Assembly: GCF_000720635.1 (NCBI RefSeq)
Contig: NZ_JOCF01000095.1
Location: forward strand, 1-22,585
Source: Streptomyces sp. NRRL WC-3742
Lineage (GTDB): Bacteria > Actinomycetota > Actinomycetes > Streptomycetales > Streptomycetaceae
Direction: 5' to 3'
DNA length: 22,585 nt
Below, in pieces: positions 6,956-13,634 of this stretch. Position numbers and translations under genes: made by a program. A model generated the notes under the pieces. The model did not search any database. It was not told the DNA's origin and saw nothing but the letters and a program-made list of their open reading frames with translations. Position 1 is the stretch's first letter; every line of letters begins with the position of its first letter.

Positions 6956-8158
6956 ATGACCACCGCGCGCACGGCCACGCCGAGCACCGCCCGGGCGATC
7001 AACGACCGGCTGGCCCTCAACCTGCTGCTCGAACAGGGCCCCCTCACCGCCACCGAGCTGCGCGACCTCACGGGCCTGTCCCGGCCCACCGTCGCCGACC
7101 TGCTCGACCGCCTCCAGCGCACGGGCCTGGTCGCCGTCGTCGGCGAACGCGGCGAACGGCGGCGCGGTCCCAACGCCCGGGTGTACGCCCTCGTCGCCTC
7201 CCGCGCCCACATCGCCGCCTTCGACGTCCGCTCCGGCGGCGTCAGCCTCGTCGTCGCCGACCTCGCCGGGCGGGCCCTCGCCACCGCCGAGGTGCCCGTC
7301 GACGGCGGCGGCGCACCCGACACCGCCGCAGCCGACACCGCCGCGCGGATCGTCGAGGTCCTGCGGGAGACGGCGCGCGGCGCCGGGGTCGAGCGGTTGC
7401 ACACCGTCGCCGTCGGCGCCCCCGGGCTCGTCGACCCGGCCACCGGGCGGCTGGTCAGCACCGGCGACCTGCCCGCCTGGCACGGCGAACTCTTCGCCGC
7501 CCTACGGGAGTTGCCCCACGCCGAGGTCATCCTGGAGAACGAGGTCAACCTCGCCGGGCGCGCCGAGTACCGCCTCGGCGCCGCCCGCGACCGCGACACC
7601 TTCGTCCTGATGTGGCTCGGCCACAGCGTCGGCGCCGCCGTCGTCATCGACGGGCGGCTACGCCGGGGCTTCTCCGGCGGCACCGGCGAGATCTGCTTCC
7701 TGCCCGTCCCCGGCACCACCGCCCTGCCCAGCGCCGACAGCTGCGAGGGCGGCTTCCACGGCCTCGTCGGCAGCGCCGCCCTCTGCGCCCTCGCCCGCAC
7801 CCACGGCCTGCCCGCCGACCCCGCCGACGACGCGCCCGCCGCCGAAGGCGCCGTCCGGGCCGCACTGGAGAGCCTCGACGGGCCCGGCGGGGCCTTCCTC
7901 GACGAACTGGCCGGGCGGATCGCCATCGGCGCCGCCTCCGTGTGCGTCGTGCTCGACCCCGGCTGCGTGGTCCTCGGCGGCGAGATCGGCCGGGCCGGCG
8001 GTGCCGAACTCGCCGGACGCGTCGAGGCGCGCCTGTCCGGGCTCTCCCCGCTGCGCACCGAGGTCCGCGCCGGGACGGCCGGCGGAGGCGCCGTCCTCGC
8101 CGGGGCGGTGCTCACCGCCGGGGACGCCGTACGGCGGGACCTCTTCGGCGAACCCTGA
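6956..8158 (+). CDS. ROK family transcriptional regulator
   Basis: A 400-residue repressor with an N-terminal winged helix-turn-helix (about 15-70; LTATELRDLTGLSRPTVADL is the helix-turn-helix) and a C-terminal ROK domain (about 80-390) with the actin-like fold. ROK regulators bind sugars or sugar phosphates and control carbohydrate genes. In this protein the zinc motif CxCGxxGCxE of the family is not present: the matching region reads SADSCEGGFHG. The second nucleotide-fold segment (LDPGCVVLGGEIGRAGG) is kept. It is therefore probably a pure regulator without kinase activity, and its ligand may be unusual. GGAAGG about 8 nt upstream supports the ATG at 6956. It sits divergent from the MFS gene with a palindrome between them. 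Confidence 0.88.
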   Translation: MTTARTATPSTARAINDRLALNLLLEQGPLTATELRDLTGLSRPTVADLLDRLQRTGLVAVVGERGERRRGPNARVYALVASRAHIAAFDVRSGGVSLVVADLAGRALATAEVPVDGGGAPDTAAADTAARIVEVLRETARGAGVERLHTVAVGAPGLVDPATGRLVSTGDLPAWHGELFAALRELPHAEVILENEVNLAGRAEYRLGAARDRDTFVLMWLGHSVGAAVVIDGRLRRGFSGGTGEICFLPVPGTTALPSADSCEGGFHGLVGSAALCALARTHGLPADPADDAPAAEGAVRAALESLDGPGGAFLDELAGRIAIGAASVCVVLDPGCVVLGGEIGRAGGAELAGRVEARLSGLSPLRTEVRAGTAGGGAVLAGAVLTAGDAVRRDLFGEP

Positions 8159-8227
8159 TCCGCTTACGGCAGGATGGCAGCGGGGGCGCGCACCCCCCGT
8201 CCCGAGAACCACCGTCAGGAGTCGCAC

Positions 8228-8635
8228 ATGGGCCAGGCCGGCGCGGTCAACCCCTACCGGATCGGCGAGGCCGCCGCGCTGCTCGGCGTCAGCGCCGACA
8301 CCATGCGCCGCTGGGTGGACGCCGGACGGCTCGCCGCCGAGCGCGACGAGCACGGCCACCGGATCATCCCCGGCGCCGAACTCGCCGCCTTCGCCCGGGA
8401 GTTGTCCCGCCAGGAGAGCGCCGAGGGCCGCCCCTCCTCCGCCCGCAACCGCTTCCCCGGGATCGTCACCGACGTGAAGCTCGGCGACGTGGCCGCCCAG
8501 GTGGAGATCCAGGCCGGGCCGTTCCGGGTGGTCTCCCTGATCAGCCGGGAGTCGGCCGAGGAACTGAACCTGGTGCCCGGCGCGCCCGCCACGGCCGTCA
8601 TCAAGTCGACCAATGTGATGGTCGAACCGCGCTAG
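8228..8635 (+). CDS. HTH/TOBE (Mop-like) protein, putative molybdate-responsive
   Basis: A 135-residue two-domain protein. Residues 8-60 form a MerR/excisionase-type helix-turn-helix (YRIGEAAALLGVSADTMRRW). Residues about 66-135 form a single TOBE/Mop domain: ARNRFPGIVTDVKLGD, then VVSLISRESAEELNLVPG and a final AVIKSTNVMVEP. Mop domains bind molybdate or related oxyanions, usually as oligomers. In streptomycetes such genes often precede a molybdate ABC transporter; here none follows. The ATG at 8228 is supported by AGGAG 6 nt upstream. It begins 69 nt after the ROK gene on the same strand and could be read through from it. Confidence 0.85.
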   Translation: MGQAGAVNPYRIGEAAALLGVSADTMRRWVDAGRLAAERDEHGHRIIPGAELAAFARELSRQESAEGRPSSARNRFPGIVTDVKLGDVAAQVEIQAGPFRVVSLISRESAEELNLVPGAPATAVIKSTNVMVEPR

Positions 8636-8689
8636 GCCGTGTCTTTCGGCTCACGCCGTCGCGCAGACACCTTCGAACGAGAGGCCCGG

Positions 8690-8896
8690 ATGCCGCACCT
8701 GCCCACCACCCAGAGCGCCGTGCTCGCCCTGGAGGAGCTCGCCGCCCGCCCCGGCCGCGAGGTCCGCGCCCAGCACGACATCGGCCGCGACCGGACCTTC
8801 GCCGGGCCGGTCGTCACCGTCCCCGGCGAGGACGGCTACCGCGAGGGCATCGGCGCCCACGACCTCACCCCCTGGCCGGCCGGGAGGATCCGATGA
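8690..8896 (+). CDS. Small hypothetical protein (68 residues)
   Basis: I do not recognise this protein. It starts PHLPTTQSAVLALEELAARP, a likely amphipathic helix, followed by a polar segment with several Asp, Gly and Arg residues and a TPWPAG C-terminus. It has no membrane segment. The ATG at 8690 has GAGAGG 5 nt upstream; an in-frame GTG at 8639 has no such site. Its stop codon overlaps the ATG of the GDPD gene (ATGA), which is good evidence that it is translated and coupled to it. It could also be the remnant of a longer gene. Confidence 0.55.
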   Translation: MPHLPTTQSAVLALEELAARPGREVRAQHDIGRDRTFAGPVVTVPGEDGYREGIGAHDLTPWPAGRIR

Positions 8897-9600
8897 GCCC
8901 CGAGAACCCGAAGCCCCTGGCGGTCGCCCACCGGGGCGACCCGTACCGGTACCGCGAGAACACCCTGCCCTCGATCGCGTCCGCGATCGCCGCCGGCGCG
9001 GACGCCGTCGAGATCGACGTCCAGCTCACCCGCGACAAGGTGCCCGTGCTGCTGCACGACCGCACCCTGGAACGGCTCTGGGGCGACGCCCGGGACATCG
9101 GGCGCGTCACCACCGAACAGCTCGAGGACCTGTGCCGGGGCGAACTGGCCGTCCCCACCCTCGCCGAGGCCCTCAGGACCATCGCCGCCGCAGACGGGCC
9201 CAGGCTCCTCATCGACCTGGACGAACCCGGCCCGGCCGCCGCCACCTGGTCCGTCGTCACGGGCCTCGGCGCCGAACGGCACGTCGCCTTCTGTGGCCCC
9301 GCCACCGCCATGCTCGCCGTGCGCGCGCTCAGCCCCGACGCCGAGATCGCGCTCACCTGGAAGCAGCCCCGGCTGCCCGGGCGCCCCCTGCTCGACGACC
9401 TGCGCCCCCGCTTCCTCAACCCGCCCTTCGGACTGGTCACCCCGCGCCTCGTCGGGGAGGCCGCCGACCGGGGCCTCGCCGTCTCCACCTGGACCGCCGA
9501 CCTGCGCCGCACCATGCGCCGGCTGCGCGAGGCCGGGGCCGCCTCCATTACCAGCAACCGGATCTCCGTGCTGCGCTCCGTCCTGGACGGCCGCCGGTGA
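8893..9600 (+). CDS. Glycerophosphodiester phosphodiesterase family protein
   Basis: A 235-residue TIM-barrel enzyme of the GDPD family, which hydrolyses glycerophosphodiesters to glycerol-3-phosphate and an alcohol. The signature residues are present: His13-Arg14-Gly15 (VAHRGD), Glu22-Asn23-Thr24, Glu40-x-Asp42 (VEIDVQ) and His55-Asp56 (LLHDRTLERL). The mid-barrel acidic ligand, usually a Glu in an I-E-x-K context, is replaced here by Asp108 in LLIDLDEP. The C-terminal strand STWTAD is conserved. There is no signal peptide, so the enzyme is cytoplasmic. The start overlaps the stop of the small ORF by 4 nt and has GGGAGG just upstream; its own stop overlaps the GTG of the next gene by 4 nt. 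Confidence 0.87.
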   Translation: MSPENPKPLAVAHRGDPYRYRENTLPSIASAIAAGADAVEIDVQLTRDKVPVLLHDRTLERLWGDARDIGRVTTEQLEDLCRGELAVPTLAEALRTIAAADGPRLLIDLDEPGPAAATWSVVTGLGAERHVAFCGPATAMLAVRALSPDAEIALTWKQPRLPGRPLLDDLRPRFLNPPFGLVTPRLVGEAADRGLAVSTWTADLRRTMRRLREAGAASITSNRISVLRSVLDGRR

Positions 9601-10697
9601 GCGAACCCACGCTCTCCACCCGGGCACTCGGCCGCGCCCTGCTGGCCCGTCAGCACCTGCTGGAGCGCAGCGACCTGCCGCCCGCCGCGATGATCCACCA
9701 CCTCGGCGGGCTGCAGGCCCAGGCCGCGCCCCAGCCGCCCTACCTCGGGCTGCTCTCCCGGCTCGAGGGCTTCCGGGCCGAGCAGCTGAGCGAGCTGATC
9801 GAGCAGCGGGAGGTGGTGCGGATCGCCCTCCAGCGCGCCACCATCCACCTCGTCATCGCCGAGGACTGCCTGAGCCTGCGCCCGCTGCTCCAGCCCGTCC
9901 TGGACCAGGGGTTCGGCGGCAACCACGGCAAACGGCTGGTCGGCCTCGACCTCGACGAGGTCACGGCCGAGGCCCGGGCCCTGGTCGAGGAGCGGCCGCG
10001 CACCTTCAAGGAACTCGGCGACCTGCTCGCCGCCACCCGCCCCGACCGCGACCCGGCGGCGCTCGCCCAGGCCGCCCGCTGCCGGCTGGCGCTCGTCCAG
10101 GTGCCGCCGCGCGGCATCTGGGGGCGCGGCGGCGCGGCCGCGCACACCACCGCCGAAGCCTGGCTGGGCCGCCCGCTCGACCCGCAGCCCTCGCTGGACG
10201 CGATGGTCCTGCGCTACCTGGCCGCCTTCGGCCCGGCCAGCGTCAAGGACGTCCAGAAGTGGTGCGGCCTCACGGGCCTCGGCGCCGTCCTGACCAGGCT
10301 GGCGCCCGGGCTGCTGACCTTCCGGGACGAGCAGGGCCGGCTGCTGTACGACCTGCCGGACGCGCCCCGGCCGGGGGAGGACGCGCCGGCGCCCGTACGG
10401 CTGGTCGCGCCCTTCGACAACCTGGTGCTCTCGCACGCCGACCGCAGCCGGGTGCTGCCCGAGGAGTACCGGACGCGGGTGATGAGCGTCAACGGGATCG
10501 TGTCCGGCACCCTGCTGGTGGACGGGACGGTCGCCGGCACCTGGCGGCTGACGGGGGAGCAGGAGGTCGTCGTCGAGCCCTTCGTCCGGCTGCGCGCCGC
10601 CGACCTGGACGCCGCCGAGGCGGAGGCGCGGCGGGTGCTGGCCTTCGCGGGCGGGGGTGGGGGCGTGGGCGGCTCGGTGCGGTTCGAAGGGCCCTGA
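9597..10697 (+). CDS. AlkZ-like HTH_42 family protein, putative DNA glycosylase
   Basis: A 366-residue member of the HTH_42 (winged-helix DNA-binding) superfamily that contains AlkZ and YcaQ/AlkX. AlkZ from Streptomyces sahachiroi unhooks azinomycin B crosslinks, and its catalytic residues form a QxQ motif near residues 37-39. Here the matching segment reads GGLQAQAAPQPPYLGL, with Gln40 and Gln42, so a glycosylase role is plausible. Other family features are visible: an N-terminal SRxLxRxLLARQHLLER-like helix, the RIALQRATIHLVIAED block, and the C-terminal VAPFDNLVLSHADRSRVLPE and VSGTLLVDGTVAGTW segments. The GTG at 9597 overlaps the GDPD stop (GTGA), which implies translational coupling. 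No antibiotic biosynthesis gene is nearby, so the natural substrate is not indicated. Confidence 0.83.
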   Translation: MSEPTLSTRALGRALLARQHLLERSDLPPAAMIHHLGGLQAQAAPQPPYLGLLSRLEGFRAEQLSELIEQREVVRIALQRATIHLVIAEDCLSLRPLLQPVLDQGFGGNHGKRLVGLDLDEVTAEARALVEERPRTFKELGDLLAATRPDRDPAALAQAARCRLALVQVPPRGIWGRGGAAAHTTAEAWLGRPLDPQPSLDAMVLRYLAAFGPASVKDVQKWCGLTGLGAVLTRLAPGLLTFRDEQGRLLYDLPDAPRPGEDAPAPVRLVAPFDNLVLSHADRSRVLPEEYRTRVMSVNGIVSGTLLVDGTVAGTWRLTGEQEVVVEPFVRLRAADLDAAEAEARRVLAFAGGGGGVGGSVRFEGP

Positions 10698-10828
10698 CCT
10701 GAAGGGCCCCTGAAGGCCCCTGAGGGTTTCTGACACCCGTTCGGGGGGTTTCGGCGGGCAGCGCGCGGCCGGGTCTGCTGAGCTGAGTCGGTTCGGACCG
10801 AGTCGACGACGCCCGGCGGAGGTGGCCC

Positions 10829-11938
10829 GTGACCGTGGAGCCCGGCAGGCCCCCGGAGGACCGCCGCCGACCGTACCTGATGCTGCCACCCGCGCTGCGG
10901 CAGGCGGCGGCCTGGTCGGCGGCGGTGGTGCTGCTGATCGCCGTCGCCTCGCTGGCGGTGTTCGCGCTCGTCGAACTGCGGGCGGCCACCGTGCCGTTCG
11001 TCCTGGCGCTGCTCGGCGCCTCGCTGCTGTACCCGGTGGTGCCCTGGCTGGTGCGCCGGGGCGTCGGGCGGGGCCTGGCCGCCGGGCTGACCTGCGCCGT
11101 GCTGGTGGTGGCCGTCGGCGGGGTGATCGCCCTGCTCGTCAACTCCCTGGTGCACAGCGCCCCGCAGATCGCCGAGTCGCTCCAGGAGTCCGGGCGCAGG
11201 CTCGCCGACTGGCTGGGGCCCCTCGGCGCCAAGGTCGAGCACGCGCTGGGCAACGCCAAGGGAGAGACCAACTCGCTGGTCTCCACCCTCACCAGCGGCG
11301 TGCTCTCCGGGCTCGGGCTGCTCACCCAGTTGGTCACCGGCGGGGTGCTGGCACTCGCCCTGGTGTTCTTCTTCCTGCGCGACGGCCACCGCACCCCCGA
11401 GGCGATCCGCTCCTACCTGCCCGAACGCGCCGCCGCCACCGTGACGGCCTGCGCCGAACGGGCCTTCGAGGCGATGGCGGGCTTCATGCGCGGCACCACG
11501 CTGATCGCCCTGATCGACGCGGGCTTCATCACCATCGGCCTGGTGGCCCTCGGCGTGCCCGGCGCACCGGGCCTGGGCGCGCTGGTGTTCATCGGCGCGT
11601 ACATCCCCTTCGTCGGGGCGTTCCTGTCCGGCACCGTCGCCGTGCTGGTCGCGCTCGCGGACGGGGGCCTCGGGACGGCGCTGTGGGCGCTCGGGGTGGT
11701 GCTCGCCGTGCAGATGATCGAGGGGAACATCCTGCAGCCGGTGATCCAGAGCCGGACGGTGGAGCTGCACCCGGCGACCATCATGGTCGCGGTCGTCGCG
11801 GGCTCGGGCATCGCCGGGATCATCGGGGCGCTGCTGGCGGTGCCGGTGTGCGCGGCGGGGGTCGGAGTGATCTCCGTGCTGCGCGGCGGACCGGGGCGCG
11901 CGGGACGTACGGGACGTACGGGACGTACGGAGGGTTAA
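10829..11938 (+). CDS. AI-2E family transporter (membrane protein)
   Basis: A 369-residue membrane protein of the AI-2E/PerM family, which exports autoinducer-2, sodium/protons or other solutes depending on the member. It has about eight hydrophobic helices: two near residues 30-75, one at 88-106, and a cluster from about 165 to the C-terminus. A soluble loop lies between about 110 and 155. The diagnostic segment is QMIEGNILQPVIQSRTVELHP, followed by a Gly-rich final helix. The GTG at 10829 has GGAGG about 6 nt upstream. The C-terminal tail contains three Gly-Arg-Thr units encoded by a 9-bp tandem repeat. The lyase gene starts 64 nt downstream on the same strand. Confidence 0.87.
   Translation: MTVEPGRPPEDRRRPYLMLPPALRQAAAWSAAVVLLIAVASLAVFALVELRAATVPFVLALLGASLLYPVVPWLVRRGVGRGLAAGLTCAVLVVAVGGVIALLVNSLVHSAPQIAESLQESGRRLADWLGPLGAKVEHALGNAKGETNSLVSTLTSGVLSGLGLLTQLVTGGVLALALVFFFLRDGHRTPEAIRSYLPERAAATVTACAERAFEAMAGFMRGTTLIALIDAGFITIGLVALGVPGAPGLGALVFIGAYIPFVGAFLSGTVAVLVALADGGLGTALWALGVVLAVQMIEGNILQPVIQSRTVELHPATIMVAVVAGSGIAGIIGALLAVPVCAAGVGVISVLRGGPGRAGRTGRTGRTEG
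11901..11930 (+). repeat. 9-bp tandem repeat in the 3' end of the transporter gene
   Basis: Three copies of CGGGACGTA (11901-11909, 11910-11918, 11919-11927) plus a partial fourth. Because the unit is 9 bp it keeps the frame and encodes Gly-Arg-Thr repeats just before the stop codon. It is a likely site of slippage. Confidence 0.85.
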
Positions 11939-12002
11939 GTCGTTGCCGGGGGCGGGGCCGTCGTGTGAGGGTCGCGGGATCGGATCATCGGGAGGGGCTG
12001 GG

Positions 12003-12890
12003 ATGCGACGGGTGCTGGAACTGATCGACGCCGCGCCGCAGGGTGCGGGGCCGTACGGGATCACCGTCGGGCCGGACGGCGACGTCTGGTTCACGCTGGT
12101 GCACGGCGGGGAGATCGGGCGGCTGTCGGCGGACGGCACGGTGACGCGGTACGCGCTCGGCGCGCCCGGGAGCGGCCCGGCGGTGATCACGGCCGGGCCG
12201 GACGGCGCGCTCTGGTTCAGCCGGATGCGCGACCACCGGATCGGGCGGATCACCGTCGACGGCGAGGCGAGCGCCTTCGAACTGCCCACCGAGGGCGCGG
12301 GACCGTACGGGATCGCCGCCGGGCCCGACGGCGCGCTCTGGTTCACGGAGCTGAACGCGGGCCGGATCGGGCGCATCACCGTGCAGGGCGAGGTCACGGA
12401 GTACGCGCTGCCGCTGGACGGGGCCTTCCCGTCGATGATCACGGCCGGGCCGGACGGCGCGCTGTGGTGCACGCTCAACCAGGCCGACACGGTCGCGCGG
12501 ATCGGCACCGACGGCGAGGTGGTGCTCCACCGGCTGCCCACCGGCGGCACCGCGCCCGTCGGCATCACCGCCGGGGCGGACGGCGCACTCTGGTACGTCG
12601 GCATCGGCGGCGGGCTGGTCGGGCGGATCACCGTGGACGGGAAGGTGAGTGAGTACCGGCTGGCCGACCGGAGCGCCAAGCCGCACGCGATCGCCGCCGA
12701 CGCGCACGGGCGGCTCTGGTTCACCGAGTGGGGCGCCGGCCGGATCGGGGTGCTGGACGCCGACGGGCGCCTGGACGGGTACCCGGTCCCGGGCGAGGGT
12801 GCCGAGCCGCACGGCATCGCCGTCGGGCCGGACGGCACGGTGTACGCGGCGCTGGAACGCGGGCAGATCCTGAGGCTGGCCGCCGGGTAG
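12003..12890 (+). CDS. vgb: Virginiamycin B lyase (streptogramin B lyase) homologue
   Basis: A 295-residue seven-bladed propeller. Virginiamycin B lyases linearise type B streptogramins by breaking the ester bond without water. The blade repeat (GPDGALWFTE followed by GRIGRITVDGEV) is present seven times, and the length is normal. Catalytic residues known from the staphylococcal enzyme line up: Tyr18 (GPYGI), His228 (AKPHAI), Glu268 and His270 (AEPHGI), and Glu285 (YAALE, the equivalent of Glu284). This supports a working lyase rather than a degenerate propeller. There is no signal peptide, so it would act in the cytoplasm. The ATG at 12003 follows GGGAGGGG at normal spacing. A strong terminator follows. 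Homologues are known in streptomycetes, where they may confer resistance or act on other depsipeptides. Confidence 0.9.
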   Translation: MRRVLELIDAAPQGAGPYGITVGPDGDVWFTLVHGGEIGRLSADGTVTRYALGAPGSGPAVITAGPDGALWFSRMRDHRIGRITVDGEASAFELPTEGAGPYGIAAGPDGALWFTELNAGRIGRITVQGEVTEYALPLDGAFPSMITAGPDGALWCTLNQADTVARIGTDGEVVLHRLPTGGTAPVGITAGADGALWYVGIGGGLVGRITVDGKVSEYRLADRSAKPHAIAADAHGRLWFTEWGAGRIGVLDADGRLDGYPVPGEGAEPHGIAVGPDGTVYAALERGQILRLAAG

Positions 12891-12913
12891 CGGGCGTCGG
12901 CTCCTGCCCTTTC

Positions 12914-12946
12914 GGCCCGGCCTCCGGTGGTGCCGGAGGCCGGGCC
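12914..12946 (+). terminator. Hairpin terminator after the lyase gene
   Basis: A perfect 14-bp GC-rich stem (12914-12927 with 12933-12946) and a 5-nt loop, 24 nt after the stop codon. There is no long T-tract. Confidence 0.75.
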
Positions 12947-13106
12947 CTGTCGGCGCTGTGGGCGTGTCCTCGGCCGCCGGCTGTCGTAGGGTCCGCCCGA
13001 GGACGGGGGAGGCTGCGGCCTACTCCTCGAACCAGACGACCGGTCCGGCCCCAGGTGTGGCACTCCACGAAGCCATGAACATCCGTTCCCACGGCCCGAT
13101 TGTGCC

Positions 13107-13162
13107 GTGCCCCGTGCCCCGTGCCCTGTGCCCCGTGCCCCGTGCCCTGTGCCCCGTGCCCG
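13107..13162. repeat. 7-bp minisatellite with 21-bp higher-order unit
   Basis: Eight 7-bp units of the form GTGCCCN. The order is C, C, T, C, C, T, C, G at the last position, so the array is built from a 21-bp unit (C, C, T) present twice plus a partial third. It is intergenic, between the lyase terminator and the stop of the leftward gene at 13185. Confidence 0.85.
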
Positions 13163-13184
13163 TCGGCCCGGCGTTACGGCGGGG

Positions 13185-13577
13185 TCAGGAGGGCGGGTCC
13201 GTGGGCCGGGCGAAGGCGTCCTCGGGGCCGAAGCAGCCGTAATCCTGTAGCGGTCGCGGCAGGTTGAGCACGATCTCGACGCGGTCGCCCGCCGGGGAGA
13301 GCCCGTCGGCGCGGTCCGTGAGCCGGCGCCCGGGCAGGCCCGCGGTGGTGCCGGGCGGGTCGGGGGTGAGGCGGCCGTGCAGATCCAACAGGGCGAACGC
13401 GGCGTCGTGGACGTCGGCGAGGTGGTCGGCGACCGCCTCCTCGGGGACGTCGGGGTAGAGCTGCCGGAAGGCCGCCCGGGCGGCCGCCATGAAGCGCTCG
13501 GGATCGACGACAACCACGTCCTGCCGGGACCAGACGCTGATGGTCATGCCCTCGGTCGGCGGCTTCAACTCGTCCAC
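13185..13577 (-). CDS. Small hypothetical protein, leaderless start
   Basis: I do not recognise this 130-residue soluble protein. Its most ordered region reads VVVVDPERFMAAARAAFRQL followed by a helix ending in HLADVHDAAFALLDLHGRL; the C-terminal 50 residues are Pro/Gly-rich. I chose the GTG at 13577 because a promoter with -35 CTGACA, a 17-nt spacer and -10 TACCGT places the transcription start exactly on it and there is no Shine-Dalgarno sequence. An in-frame ATG at 13547 (120 residues) is the alternative. It is divergent from the ankyrin gene with only 57 nt between the two starts, so the promoters must overlap. Confidence 0.7.
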   Translation of the reverse strand: MDELKPPTEGMTISVWSRQDVVVVDPERFMAAARAAFRQLYPDVPEEAVADHLADVHDAAFALLDLHGRLTPDPPGTTAGLPGRRLTDRADGLSPAGDRVEIVLNLPRPLQDYGCFGPEDAFARPTDPPS

Positions 13578-13583
13578 CCCGCT

Positions 13584-13612
13584 ACGGTACTTCGCGCAAG
13601 GGCGGTTGTCAG
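13584..13612 (-). promoter_or_regulatory. Predicted leaderless promoter
   Basis: Minus strand: CTGACA (13607-13612), 17-nt spacer, TACCGT (13584-13589), then 6 nt to the GTG at 13577. This is the best -35/-10 pair among the leaderless candidates in the window. Confidence 0.6.
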
Positions 13613-13634
13613 AGCCTTGTGTCACCGTCCGGGT

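Noticed and set aside
5620..8115. 831-codon minus-strand frame
   Set aside because: The real MFS gene uses only 5620-6870, with a good ribosome binding site. The extension is antisense to the ROK gene and low in complexity.
6946..9600. 884-codon plus-strand frame joining ROK, TOBE and GDPD regions
   Set aside because: Only its last 235 codons (from 8893) are real, as the GDPD gene. The upstream part is Arg/Pro-rich and out of frame with the ROK gene.
10698..10730. Repeated CTGAAGGGCCC-like segments after the AlkZ-like gene as a terminator
   Set aside because: The only stem visible is about 5 bp with no T-tract. It may contribute to termination but is too weak to annotate.
10788..10801. Inverted repeat TCGGT-N4-ACCGA upstream of the AI-2E gene
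   Set aside because: The arms are only 5 bp, which is frequent by chance in this GC-rich DNA.
13107..13162. Possible CRISPR array
   Set aside because: The repeats are 7 bp, directly adjacent and without spacers, and no cas gene is present. It is a minisatellite.
10214..13513. 1099-codon open frame on the minus strand
   Set aside because: It runs opposite to the AlkZ-like, AI-2E and lyase genes, has Pro/Arg/Ser-rich low-complexity translation and no recognisable domain. It is a shadow caused by high GC at third positions.
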